Shown in pieces: positions 10,384 through 18,323 of a stretch of DNA of 62,236 nt. A program made the position numbers and the translations under genes. The stretch is from Acidobacteriota bacterium (GTDB lineage Bacteria > Acidobacteriota > Terriglobia > Terriglobales > Acidobacteriaceae): positions 1-62,236 of the forward strand of contig JANYDG010000040.1 of assembly GCA_025359885.1 (NCBI GenBank), read 5' to 3'. Each line of letters begins with the position of its first letter. The stretch's first letter is position 1. Below the pieces are notes generated by a model that saw only the letters and a program-made list of their open reading frames with translations, made no database searches and was not told where the DNA came from.

Positions 10384-10689
10384 CCCCCTTTGCAAAGCGG
10401 ACTCATTGCGCCTCAATACGGCCCCGCAGCTGGTTTGCTCTTCCCGCAACCCACGCTCACTGCGTTCCCCAGCGCCGCCTGGCTCGACGAACTCGCAGGC
10501 CAGGGCTGGCATCTCTTCGTAGACGGAAGAACGGCTCACTGCCCCCTGAATTCAGATCAACTCGGCCTTCCCGTGTTCATCATCGGCGGCCCGGATCATC
10601 CCGAGACCGAGGGCATCGCAGCAGCCTGGTTCGATCAGCACAACAGTGTCGCCGCGATCGTGCGGCCAGACCACTACGTCTATTGCGGC
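10384..10689 (+). pseudogene. FAD-dependent aromatic monooxygenase, C-terminal fragment
   Basis: The frame reads LIAPQYGPAAGLLFPQPTL, then WLDELAGQGWHLFVDG, GLPVFIIGG, AAWFDQHNSVAAIVRPDHYVY. This resembles the thioredoxin-like C-terminal domain of MhpA/PgaE-type flavin hydroxylases, which ends with a VRPD motif. The FAD and substrate domains are absent. At about 10689 the homology ends and the C-terminal end of the opposite-strand TetR gene begins, so both sides were cut. Confidence 0.5.
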
Positions 10690-11189
10690 TTAAGCACGGT
10701 AGAAAAGATTGAAGAAGCCCGCAGCGCATCTGCTTCGCGCAAACGGCCCGTTCCCATCGCGCGCTCAAGGAAAGCAGCCGTATTTTGGCGGCCAATGCGC
10801 GGTCCCAGCACATAAAATCTTTCTGCGCTTACCGGGTCACGAAACGACTGCGCGGCGACGATCCGGAACAGCCTGACAAACTTTTTCGAGCGGACAAACT
10901 CTAGAATTGCGATTCCTGCCTGTGTAAGCACCTCGCGCACATCCTCGCTCGATGACCAACCGACATTCATCTGCAAATGCACGTCTTCCTGCAACTGGAC
11001 AATCACCGCAGCCAGTAGTGAGCCCTTGTCGGTAAAGTGCGCATACAACTCACGCTTCGAAACCCTGGCGCGCTTGGCAATCTCCGCCGTGCTTGTCTGT
11101 TCAAAGCCGTGCTCCAAAAAAATCTCAGAGGCAGCTTCAACAATGCGTCTCCGGTGTTCCGTCCTGCGGCTGGGTATCGCTTCAACCAT
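10680..11189 (-). CDS. TetR-family regulator, probably clipped at its C-terminus
   Basis: An N-terminal HTH of TetR type is clear: RRRIVEAASEIFLEHGFEQ, TSTAEIAKRARVSKRELYAHF, TDKGSLLAAVI. The ligand-binding domain follows but ends at ASSIFSTVL plus KPQ, where it runs into the flavin-monooxygenase fragment. At about 169 residues it is shorter than most relatives by an estimated final helix or two. ATG 11189 starts it at MVEAIPSRRTEH; no strong ribosome site precedes. It is the plausible binder of the two CGGTAC-N6-GTACCG operators 1.5 kb away, but that is inference. DNA binding may survive while effector sensing may not. Confidence 0.75.
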   Translation of the reverse strand: MVEAIPSRRTEHRRRIVEAASEIFLEHGFEQTSTAEIAKRARVSKRELYAHFTDKGSLLAAVIVQLQEDVHLQMNVGWSSSEDVREVLTQAGIAILEFVRSKKFVRLFRIVAAQSFRDPVSAERFYVLGPRIGRQNTAAFLERAMGTGRLREADALRASSIFSTVLKPQ

Positions 11190-11262
11190 CAATCGTCGGC
11201 ATTCTGCGTAGGCTTTTCCTGCAAAAATGCATCGCATACTCGCCCTGTGCCTGCTTCAATGC

Positions 11263-12804
11263 TCACTTTGCCGGGGTATAGGCGATAAGCCGGCTCGCCC
11301 ACTCGATGAACCACTTCATGTTCGGTGCGTCGGTATGTCCACCATCGTGCTGTCGCCAGGCAAGCTGCCCATCCAGCAGGCCCTGGTTGACTGGAGGCAT
11401 CTTCGCAGTCTGGTAGTCGCCGTCTACCGCAACTCCTTTCACTCCCAACAGGTTAAAGACGCGGCCAGCATCCACCGTCGCCATGAAGCTGCCTTTCTGG
11501 TCGAGCCATTTGGAATCGCCCTTTTCCGGGATTCCATAGCTGATAAACGTGAGTCGCGGGGCACAAAGCGCAATCAACGCGTTTGAATCGACCGGGATGT
11601 CCCCAGGCGTCTTACTCCCAAATGTCGCCTCTGACGCGCCGTATTTCATGAAGTTTCCAGCCATCCAGTAATACTCGCCGCCAGTCAGGCTCTCCACCGC
11701 CTCACCAAAATTCCGCCTCAGCAGCGTGGTTCCACCCTTACCTGAAGACGCCACCAGTGCCATCGCAAATCGCTCATCAAACGCCATCGTCACCAGCGCC
11801 GCCTTGCCATACCGCGAAACTCCATCAATGCCCACATGCTTCGCATCCACGGCGGCATCCGTTTCGAGGTAATCCAGTCCTCGCCCGGCCCCCCATGCCC
11901 AGGCGCGCAGCGCACCCCAGTCTTCGGCGCTTCGCGGCTGCCCCTTGTTCACCAGACCGATAATGCCCCGCGTCAGCCCGGCACCATCATCCGCCTGCAC
12001 ACTGGCTGGGTCAAACAACACAAATCCCCATCCCGCCGCTGCAAGTTGCCAGGTATTCGGCAGACCGCCGTCTTCGTTCAATTGCGGAAACTGGAACGGC
12101 GTGCCCTTCAACGGCTGCCACGCCGGATGCTGCGCAAGCACATCCTTCAGCGTCGGATCCTGCTGCACCAGGACCGCCTTCAACGCGCTGTTGATCCTGT
12201 CCAGCTCATCGCCTGAAGGCTCATTGGGGGCAGGGAACCCGGCCCGCCCAAACATCATCAGCACCGGCACTGGTCCCTTTGAATTCGCAGGTGTCACCAA
12301 CGTCATATGAATCCGCACATGAATGGAAGGGCTGGCTGAATTGTCCACTTCGCCAATCAGGTCTTTGGCGATGACCGGCGTGAAGCCCATCATTTCGTGG
12401 TCTACCGCCGTCACCGTCCAGGTCACCTTCGGCACATTCTGCGGTACCCGTCCGTACACATATTTCGAAAGCAATTCCGCCAGCTCCGGTCGACGGGTTT
12501 CCCGCCATTGCTTCGCAGAGGTCACCTTCGTCCCATCGTTCATCGTGAGCGGGTCAGGCAGAATCGGAAATGGATTGGCCTGCGACTCATCGTAGTTGGC
12601 GTGGTTCGGAGCCTTCTCGTCGCCGCTCGGCCCATCGCGCAGAGTCTTGATGCCCAACTGCTCCATCATCTTCAGGTGGTCCTGGTCAGCCGTCAAGGTG
12701 ACTGGAGCCAGTGTCATGCCGTTCTGTGCCAGCGCCCTCACACCGACCGCACAAACTCCCAATAGGCAGATCAACATCAAACGCGACTTGAACATTTTTG
12801 CCAC
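11263..12804 (-). CDS. Glucuronoyl esterase, CE15 family, secreted
   Basis: Cleaves ester bonds between lignin alcohols and 4-O-methyl-glucuronic acid on xylan. The 513-residue protein has a Sec signal (SRLMLICLLGVCAVGVRALA), then an alpha/beta-hydrolase domain. The CE15 nucleophile motif GVSRYGK carries Ser near residue 331, and the catalytic His is in QHDGGHTD near the C-terminus. The repeated KYVYGRVP region near residue 110 also fits. GTG 12804 is supported by GGAG 7 nt upstream; an ATG three codons later is an alternative. It is divergent from a secreted SGNH esterase, with a palindrome between them. Confidence 0.9.
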   Translation of the reverse strand: MAKMFKSRLMLICLLGVCAVGVRALAQNGMTLAPVTLTADQDHLKMMEQLGIKTLRDGPSGDEKAPNHANYDESQANPFPILPDPLTMNDGTKVTSAKQWRETRRPELAELLSKYVYGRVPQNVPKVTWTVTAVDHEMMGFTPVIAKDLIGEVDNSASPSIHVRIHMTLVTPANSKGPVPVLMMFGRAGFPAPNEPSGDELDRINSALKAVLVQQDPTLKDVLAQHPAWQPLKGTPFQFPQLNEDGGLPNTWQLAAAGWGFVLFDPASVQADDGAGLTRGIIGLVNKGQPRSAEDWGALRAWAWGAGRGLDYLETDAAVDAKHVGIDGVSRYGKAALVTMAFDERFAMALVASSGKGGTTLLRRNFGEAVESLTGGEYYWMAGNFMKYGASEATFGSKTPGDIPVDSNALIALCAPRLTFISYGIPEKGDSKWLDQKGSFMATVDAGRVFNLLGVKGVAVDGDYQTAKMPPVNQGLLDGQLAWRQHDGGHTDAPNMKWFIEWASRLIAYTPAK

Positions 12805-12832
12805 CGCAACGCTCCAGACTGATATGCTTCTC

Positions 12833-12848
12833 TCGCTTTGAAAAGCGA
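12833..12848. promoter_or_regulatory. Palindrome between divergent esterase genes
   Basis: TCGCTTT and AAAGCGA arms separated by 2 bp form a perfect 16-bp inverted repeat. It is centred between the CE15 gene (leftward, start 12804) and the SGNH gene (rightward, start 12881). The position suits a shared repressor site. The regulator is unknown. Confidence 0.4.
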
Positions 12849-12880
12849 TTTACTACGGGGCCCATGGTAAACCTATCCAG

Positions 12881-14146
12881 ATGAAACATGCACGAAAATT
12901 CGCATCCATTCTCGGCTTTCTGGCGCTGGCCTGCTCTCTTGGTGCCCAGCCAGTCCCGCAACTTCCCGCAAAGCCAGGCACCTGGGTCGCCAGTTGGGGA
13001 GCCTCGCAGCAAATCCCAGAGTCCCAAAACACCTTGCCAACGGATGACTTCAGCGATGCCACAATCCGCCAGATCTTTCGCCTCTCCGTCGGTGGCACAG
13101 CCCTCCGTGTGCATCTCTCCAATGCTTTTGGCACCGATGCCCTGCACATCACCGCCGCCCATATCGCTAAACCGCTATCGACCTCCACGCCAGCGATTGA
13201 CCCAAAGAGTGACCGTCCGCTCCTGTTCGCCGGCCAGCCTGAAGTCACGATCCCGCCCGGCGCAGAATTCATCTCAGACCCACTCGACTACCCCTTAGCT
13301 CCACTCTCTGACCTCGCCGTATCCTTCCACGTCGATCAGCCTCCGGCCCGCCAGACCGGCCACCCAGGTTCGCGCGCAACCTCCTGGTACGTTCATCGAG
13401 ACCTGGGGAGCGCCGCTACATTCTCAGAGCCGAAACAACTTGACCACTGGTACCAGGTCTCAGAAATTGACGTGCTCGCCACCCCCGATGCGGCTTCCAT
13501 CGTTGCCCTGGGCGACTCCATTACCGACGGTCACGGAGCCACCACCAACGGCAACAATCGCTGGACTGACATCCTTGCGCAGCGCCTTCAGGCAGCTCCT
13601 GAAACCCGCAGCATCGGCGTCTCCAACCAGGGCATCGGCGGCAACCACCTGCTCACCGACGGCCTCGGTCCCAACGTCCTCGCCCGCTTTGATCGCGACG
13701 TTCTCGCCCCGGCAGCGGTTCGCTGGCTCATCGTCTTTGAAGGCGTCAACGATCTCGGTGGTCTCGCCCGCGACGGTGAAGTGCCCCCTGGCGACCACAA
13801 AGTCCTCGTCAACCGCGTTATCGCCGCCTATCAGCAGATCGTCCTCCGCGCCCACGCTCAGGGTCTGCGGGTCTACGGGGCAACCATCACTCCCTACGTC
13901 GGTTCAGACTACTACCACCCCTCGCCCGCCAGCGAAGCCGACCGCCAGGCCGTCAATCAATGGATTCGTGTTCCCGGCAACTTTGACGCCGTCATCGACT
14001 TCGACAGCGTCCTCCGCAACCCTGCCCATCCCGATCAACTGCTCCCCGCCTACGACTGCGGCGATCACCTGCACCCCTCCCCAGCCGGCTACAAAGCCAT
14101 GGCCGAGGCCATTCCCCTCAACATCTTCGCCCACTCATCTTTTTAA
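12881..14146 (+). CDS. Secreted SGNH/GDSL-family esterase
   Basis: A 421-residue protein with a Sec signal (SILGFLALACSLGAQ) and an N-terminal beta-rich domain (to about residue 200). The SGNH hydrolase domain follows: block I IVALGDSITDGHGAT with catalytic Ser, block II GIGGNHLL, block III VFEGVNDLGG, and block V DCGDHLHPSPAGY with the Asp-x-x-His pair. Such proteins deacetylate pectin or xylan or act on lipids. The neighbouring CE15 gene argues for plant cell-wall substrates. No strong ribosome site is visible before ATG 12881. Confidence 0.88.
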   Translation: MKHARKFASILGFLALACSLGAQPVPQLPAKPGTWVASWGASQQIPESQNTLPTDDFSDATIRQIFRLSVGGTALRVHLSNAFGTDALHITAAHIAKPLSTSTPAIDPKSDRPLLFAGQPEVTIPPGAEFISDPLDYPLAPLSDLAVSFHVDQPPARQTGHPGSRATSWYVHRDLGSAATFSEPKQLDHWYQVSEIDVLATPDAASIVALGDSITDGHGATTNGNNRWTDILAQRLQAAPETRSIGVSNQGIGGNHLLTDGLGPNVLARFDRDVLAPAAVRWLIVFEGVNDLGGLARDGEVPPGDHKVLVNRVIAAYQQIVLRAHAQGLRVYGATITPYVGSDYYHPSPASEADRQAVNQWIRVPGNFDAVIDFDSVLRNPAHPDQLLPAYDCGDHLHPSPAGYKAMAEAIPLNIFAHSSF

Positions 14147-14321
14147 AACGGTTTAGTCAGGCGTGCGCTTGTACCAGATTGCCCGTACCACATTGAAAGA
14201 CCATCGCTTGTAACTTTCCCCAGCCATCAACCATCTACAGTGTTGATGAGGATGTGCCCCAGCGCCACCCTCCAACCATAGGCACTTCGGATTCTTCGCC
14301 GCGAGGATTGTGTAACCACGC

Positions 14322-14966
14322 ATGACCCCCCAACCCAGCATGACCGCCGAAGCAACCGCGCAGATAATCGCGCAGATTCTTGCTGGGGAAAAGCATCTCT
14401 TTCACAACCTCATCCGCCCCCTCGAACGCGCCGTCTTCGTCATGCTTTTCGGCCTTCTCCGCAATGAAACCGACGCCGAAGACGCAGCCCAGGAAGCCTT
14501 CATCAAGGTCTACCGCAACCTGCACAACTTCCGCGGCGACGCCAAATTCAGTACCTGGGTCATCTCCATCGCGCGCAATGAAGGCCTCGGCTTGCTCCGC
14601 AAACGCAGCTCCCGGCCCGAAGAGCCCCTCGAACCCGACCTCGACGGCGAGGCTCCCAGAGGCGACTTCACCCCAGCCATGCTCACCGACTGGCGCGAAG
14701 TTCCCCTGGAAGCTCTCGAACGTAAGGAACTCCGCCAATGTCTCTGTCGGGCCATTCTCAACCTACCCCCGATTTACCGCGACGTTGTGCAACTCAGAGA
14801 CATCGACGAAATGGATGTTCAGGAAACTGCCGATACATTAGGCATTACCCCCGGATCCGTCAAAGTTAGACTGCACCGGGCACGCATCATGTTGCAAAAG
14901 GAGCTGGTTCCAGTGCTCAAGGGCTTTGCACCGCCAAAGCGAGGGCTTTTTGGGAGGCGCGTATGA
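14322..14966 (+). CDS. ECF-type RNA polymerase sigma factor
   Basis: A 214-residue sigma factor with region 2 (FVMLFGLLRNETDAEDAAQE followed by AFIKVYRNLHNFRGDAKFSTW) and region 4 (LPPIYRDVVQLRDIDEMDVQ, then ETADTLGITPGSVKVRLHRAR). The linker is short, as in ECF sigmas. Its stop overlaps the anti-sigma start as ATGA, so the two are translationally coupled. The location 1 kb upstream of the bufferin operon suggests it controls metal-stress genes there, by analogy with other bufferin loci under ECF sigmas. No self-consistent promoter pair was found to prove that. Confidence 0.93.
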   Translation: MTPQPSMTAEATAQIIAQILAGEKHLFHNLIRPLERAVFVMLFGLLRNETDAEDAAQEAFIKVYRNLHNFRGDAKFSTWVISIARNEGLGLLRKRSSRPEEPLEPDLDGEAPRGDFTPAMLTDWREVPLEALERKELRQCLCRAILNLPPIYRDVVQLRDIDEMDVQETADTLGITPGSVKVRLHRARIMLQKELVPVLKGFAPPKRGLFGRRV

Positions 14967-15208
14967 AAATTGATTGCAAACATGTCTGGGATCACATCTC
15001 CGACTACATCGACGGAGATGTGGAGCCGATGTTGCGCGCCGAAATCGACCGCCACCTGGAGCACTGCGAAATCTGCTCTGCCGTCATGGATTCCACCCGC
15101 AACGTCGTCATTCTGATGGCAGACGAACGCATCTTCGAGATTCCCCGCGGCTACAGCGAACGCCTCCATCAGCGACTCGAAGCAGTCCTGAACGAAGAGC
15201 AGTCCTGA
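14963..15208 (+). CDS. Zinc-finger anti-sigma factor (zf-HC2)
   Basis: An 81-residue soluble protein with the H-x3-C-x2-C core (HLEHCEICSAV) of ZAS anti-sigma factors. It starts inside the sigma stop codon (ATGA), so it very probably inhibits that sigma factor. No transmembrane segment is present, which suggests direct cytoplasmic sensing of thiol oxidation or metals rather than a membrane signal. Its last codons (LNEEQS) lie in a 17-bp tandem repeat that continues past the stop. Confidence 0.9.
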   Translation: MKIDCKHVWDHISDYIDGDVEPMLRAEIDRHLEHCEICSAVMDSTRNVVILMADERIFEIPRGYSERLHQRLEAVLNEEQS

Positions 15209-15240
15209 ACGAAGAGCAGTCCTGAACAAACAGCAGTCCC
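15181..15240. repeat. 17-bp tandem repeat across the anti-sigma stop codon
   Basis: The unit AGCAGTCCTGAACGAAG occurs twice exactly, once with two changes, and then partially: about 3.5 copies. Each unit contains TCCTGA. Copy-number change would alter the frame because 17 is not a multiple of three, but the first copy already holds the stop, so the protein end is unaffected. Confidence 0.85.
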
Positions 15241-15263
15241 GAGAGATCCTCTTCCCGCCCGCT

Positions 15264-15839
15264 CTATCCGCTATGCGATTGCTCAGGCGGCGGCCCGCTC
15301 CGATGCACCATCAGATGCGTCCAGCTTTCGGCCCCAATCAGCACCAGCGTCAACACCGCCAACGCCAGTTGCAATCGCTCTGAACGGCGCTCTTTCCCCG
15401 TGATTTCCCTTCGCCGCCAGCCCGCCGAGGCCCGCGCCCGCAATCGCCACACCCGCGCCAGTACCGCAAGGTTGACTACCGCTCCCAGGCCGCCCAGCAT
15501 CAGCATCGGGATTCGTATCGCGTCCTGGTGGAAGCCCCGCGCCGGTGCATAGATGCCCCCAGCCGCAGCCAGCGCCGTCAATCCAATCGCCACGCGGATG
15601 CCGCTGATAGCGATAACCGCCGTGCAAAGGCTCTGCAAGAGAGCAAACACAAGTCCCGTAAACGCAGCAAGCCGCAGCCGTCCCGAAGGCAGGGAAGTAG
15701 GAACCGGCAAAGTACCTGGAGTCTCCACTGGTGCATAGCCTATCCCAGCGACCAGCCTTTCTCCAAAGCGCGTCACCCAACCGGTCGTCAACAACCTCTG
15801 GGGTTTCTCATCCAATTTCCAACTCAAGACGCCGCACAC
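15264..15839 (-). CDS. Small integral membrane protein, unknown function
   Basis: A 191-residue protein starting with GTG. It has about four hydrophobic segments: LRLAAFTGLVFALLQSLCTAV, a second around ISGIRVAIGLTALAAAGGI, a third around PMLMLGGLGAVVNLAVLARVW, and LQLALAVLTLVLIGAESW near the end. A charged stretch with many Arg precedes the last one. No family is recognised. It is transcribed away from the bufferin operon and toward the anti-sigma gene, sharing the 168-bp region 15840-16007 as divergent promoter. Confidence 0.65.
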   Translation of the reverse strand: MCGVLSWKLDEKPQRLLTTGWVTRFGERLVAGIGYAPVETPGTLPVPTSLPSGRLRLAAFTGLVFALLQSLCTAVIAISGIRVAIGLTALAAAGGIYAPARGFHQDAIRIPMLMLGGLGAVVNLAVLARVWRLRARASAGWRRREITGKERRSERLQLALAVLTLVLIGAESWTHLMVHRSGPPPEQSHSG

Positions 15840-16007
15840 GTACCGTCAGCCTATTTTTTCTGAAGCACCTGTAACCTTTGCGACGGACCCTCACTCCTAC
15901 ACAGCGTAAGTCTTCCCTGCAGAGGCAACCGAGAGATTCTCAGCCCCTGCCGCGCATCAACCCAGCGGATTGTTTCCGCTCACAAATCCAACACGAGGAA
16001 ATCACCC

Positions 16008-16307
16008 ATGAAGAACTCCATCAATGCACTCCTGCTCAGCGCCGCTCTCACCGGTCTCGTTGGCGGCACCATGGCCGCAGCACAGCCCGTCAACCACTCC
16101 TCTGCCAAAACCCGCGTCTCGGCCGTCGCCGGTTTCCGCCTGGCCAGCCAGGATCAGGACAAAACCAAGCACTCCTGTAAGGGGAAGAACGATTGCAAAG
16201 GCCAGGGCGGATGCAAGTCCAGCGCCAACGGCTGCAAAGGCAAGAACGATTGCAAGGGCAAGGGCGGTTGCGCCACCGACGGCTCCAAGCCACCTTCGGT
16301 CATCTAG
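16008..16307 (+). CDS. bufA: Bufferin-type copper-binding RiPP precursor
   Basis: A 99-residue secreted precursor. A Sec signal (residues 1 to about 25, ending TMAAAQ) precedes a polar spacer and a core with six cysteines at 57, 63, 69, 76, 82 and 88. These form two 13-residue copies, CKGKNDCKGQGGC and CKGKNDCKGKGGC. Such peptides are modified on cysteines by the MNIO enzyme encoded next, exported, and bind copper in the periplasm. GAGGAA at 15995-16000, 7 nt before ATG, supports the start. It resembles the BufA2 subgroup more than BufA1, but the subfamily is unverified. The modified residues cannot be read from sequence. Confidence 0.85.
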   Translation: MKNSINALLLSAALTGLVGGTMAAAQPVNHSSAKTRVSAVAGFRLASQDQDKTKHSCKGKNDCKGQGGCKSSANGCKGKNDCKGKGGCATDGSKPPSVI

Positions 16308-16344
16308 ATCGGTCCTCTAACTCAACCCCGCAGCTCAACACCAT

Positions 16345-16385
16345 GCCGGGGGTGGCAAAACTCGATGAGTGATCCCACCCTCGGC
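16345..16385 (+). terminator. Hairpin between bufA and bufB (probable attenuator)
   Basis: GCCGGGGGTGG (16345-16355) pairs with CCACCCTCGGC (16375-16385) through one G-T wobble, with an inner ACTC/GAGT stem. There is no T-tract, so a full stop is unlikely. Partial termination or RNA protection here would give more precursor than modifying enzyme, as is common in RiPP operons. The sequence also resembles the dispersed element at 29788. Confidence 0.55.
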
Positions 16386-16438
16386 GTCAGACAAAAAACT
16401 CAGATTTCGATTGCGCAACACTCCAAAAGGAAAATCGC

Positions 16439-17314
16439 ATGGCCGCCAATCGCTTCAATGCATTCCAAACTCACGGCGTCGGTATCGGCCTGCGGATCCC
16501 CCACTACGACCACATCTTCTCCCATAAACCGGCCGTCGACTGGTTCGAAATCATCTCTGAAAACTACATGGTCGATGGCGGCCGTCCCCTCCGCATGTTA
16601 GACCGCATCATGGACCAGTACAAAGTCGTCCAGCACGGCGTCAGCATGTACTTCGGTTCTTCGCAGGCCCCCGACCGCGAACACCTCCGCCGCCTCAAAA
16701 CCCTCGTCCGCCGCACCAGAACCCCCTGGCTCTCTGACCACCTCTGCTGGGGCTCCATCGACGGCACATACTCCCACGACCTGCTCCCCCTGCCCTACAC
16801 ATGGGAAGCCGTCGAAAAAACCGCCGCCCGCATCCGCCTCGTCCAGGACTTCCTCGAAATCCCCGTTGCCGTCGAGAATGTCTCCAGCTACGCCGCCTTC
16901 ACTGACTCCCAGATGACCGAGTGGGAGTTCCTCAACGAAGTCGTCGAGCGCGCCGACTGCGGCATCCTCCTCGACGTCAACAACATCTACGTCTCCTCGG
17001 TTAATCACGACTTCGACCCCATCGATTACGTCAACGCCATCCCCGCCGAACGTGTCGCCCAGATCCACATCGCCGGCCACACCCGCTACGAAAAGTACAT
17101 CCTCGATACCCACGACCACCCCGTCATCGAACCCGTCTGGCAGCTCTACGCCCGCGCCATCGAGCGTTGCGGACCCACCCCCACCCTGCTCGAATGGGAC
17201 GACCTCATCCCCACTTTTGACGAGGTCTGGGCCGAAGCCCGCAAAGCCGAGCGCTACCTCAAACCGCTGGAAACTCCCGCAGAACACCAACTGCTGGCCG
17301 GAGTCGCCCTGTGA
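16439..17314 (+). CDS. bufB: MNIO (DUF692) peptide-modifying enzyme
   Basis: A 291-residue TIM-barrel multinuclear non-heme iron oxidative enzyme that installs heterocycles on precursor cysteines using O2. Metal-ligand motifs are all visible: VVQHGVSMYFGSS, WLSDHLCWGS, VENVSSYAAF, ILLDVNNIYVSSVNHDFDP, QIHIAGH, DTHDHPV, and TLLEWDDLIP. AAAAGGA at 16425-16431 sits 7 nt before ATG. Its stop overlaps the GTG of bufC (GTGA), so enzyme and partner are made together. Placement between a Cys-rich precursor and DUF2063 fixes the role. Confidence 0.93.
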   Translation: MAANRFNAFQTHGVGIGLRIPHYDHIFSHKPAVDWFEIISENYMVDGGRPLRMLDRIMDQYKVVQHGVSMYFGSSQAPDREHLRRLKTLVRRTRTPWLSDHLCWGSIDGTYSHDLLPLPYTWEAVEKTAARIRLVQDFLEIPVAVENVSSYAAFTDSQMTEWEFLNEVVERADCGILLDVNNIYVSSVNHDFDPIDYVNAIPAERVAQIHIAGHTRYEKYILDTHDHPVIEPVWQLYARAIERCGPTPTLLEWDDLIPTFDEVWAEARKAERYLKPLETPAEHQLLAGVAL

Positions 17315-18216
17315 TTCAGCCCATGAATTTAGAACAGCTCCAGCGCACCATGGCCGCCGCCGTCATGCTCCCACTCACCGCCGACGAGCTCATGCAGCCA
17401 ACGAACTCCGCAGGCCGCCCCATGACCGAGGTAGCTGCTGAATTCATCCAGCCCAACAGCCGCCTCACCGCCTTCGACCGCCTTGAAATCTACAACCGCC
17501 AATACTGGTTCCGTCTGCAAAGCGCCTTCACTGAAGATTTCCCCGCTCTCCGCGCCGTCGTCGACCCGGCGCGTTTTGAATCCCTGATGAATGCCTACCT
17601 CGCCGCCCACCCCAGCCGCTCCTTCACCCTGCGCAATCTCGGCTCGAGCCTTCACGCTTGGCTCACCGCCAACCCACGCTTCGCAGGACCACGCTTCGCC
17701 CTCGCCATCGACGTCACCCAGGTCGAGTGGGCCTGCGTCGAGGCCTTTGACAATGCTGAACTCACCCCGCTCTCACTCGCTGCGGTCGCCGCCCTCGGTG
17801 CCGATTCCCAGCTCGGCCTCCAGCCTCACGTCCAGCTCCTCGCCCTCAGCTACCCCGCAGACGACTTCGTCCTCCAGATGCACCAGCGCCAGAAGCGCGA
17901 ATCCTCTGAAGCCGGCACCCGCACCGGCGACTCCGCAATTCACGCGGTAAAGCGCCTTCGCCTCAGCAAAAAGGCGACCTGGCTGGCAATCCACCGCGCC
18001 GACGACTCGCTCTACTACAAACCCCTCACCCGGCCCGAGTACCAGACTCTAGCCGCCCTGCGCTCCGGAACAACCCTTCCCGAAGCCCTGCAGGCAGGTT
18101 TCGCCGGCCTCCGCATAGCAGCCCCCAGACAAGTAGCTCTCGTCCAGCAATGGTTCACAAACTGGGCCGAACTGGGCTGGCTCTGCACCCCCCTTCCAGA
18201 GCCTTTCGCATCCTGA
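17311..18216 (+). CDS. bufC: DUF2063 partner protein of the MNIO enzyme
   Basis: A 301-residue protein with the DUF2063 N-terminal domain (LEQLQRTMAAAVMLP, RLTAFDRLEIYNRQYWFRLQ, EDFPALRAVV, PSRSFTLRNLG) and a C-terminal winged-helix-like part after residue 150. Family members bind the precursor and present it to BufB. GTG 17311 overlaps the bufB stop; an in-frame ATG lies at 17323. The residues around SKKATWLAIHRADDSLYYKPLT are typical of the RRE-like C-terminal region, an inference from family descriptions. Confidence 0.9.
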   Translation: MIQPMNLEQLQRTMAAAVMLPLTADELMQPTNSAGRPMTEVAAEFIQPNSRLTAFDRLEIYNRQYWFRLQSAFTEDFPALRAVVDPARFESLMNAYLAAHPSRSFTLRNLGSSLHAWLTANPRFAGPRFALAIDVTQVEWACVEAFDNAELTPLSLAAVAALGADSQLGLQPHVQLLALSYPADDFVLQMHQRQKRESSEAGTRTGDSAIHAVKRLRLSKKATWLAIHRADDSLYYKPLTRPEYQTLAALRSGTTLPEALQAGFAGLRIAAPRQVALVQQWFTNWAELGWLCTPLPEPFAS

Positions 18217-18255
18217 GCGCAGCCAGGGATCCGCTGTTGCCGTTAGCGCTGGCCC

Positions 18256-18308
18256 TTCACGCTCACACTTCACACTTCACACTCACACTTCACACTCGCA
18301 CTTCACTC
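18256..18308. repeat. CACTTCACA-type short tandem repeat
   Basis: Between bufC and bufD the sequence runs through five to six variants of CACTTCACA / CACTCACA. It lies in the leader of bufD, ahead of its GAAAGG ribosome site, and could slip during replication. Confidence 0.7.
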
Positions 18309-18323
18309 CCGAAAGGCTTACCC

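Noticed and set aside
15871..15876. GTAACC upstream of bufA (and again at 14312) as an ECF -35 element
   Set aside because: I recall GTAACC as a -35 motif of a Caulobacter sigma controlling bufferin-type genes, but no matching -10 sits at 16-17 bp in either place, and the 14312 copy is too close to the sigma start codon.
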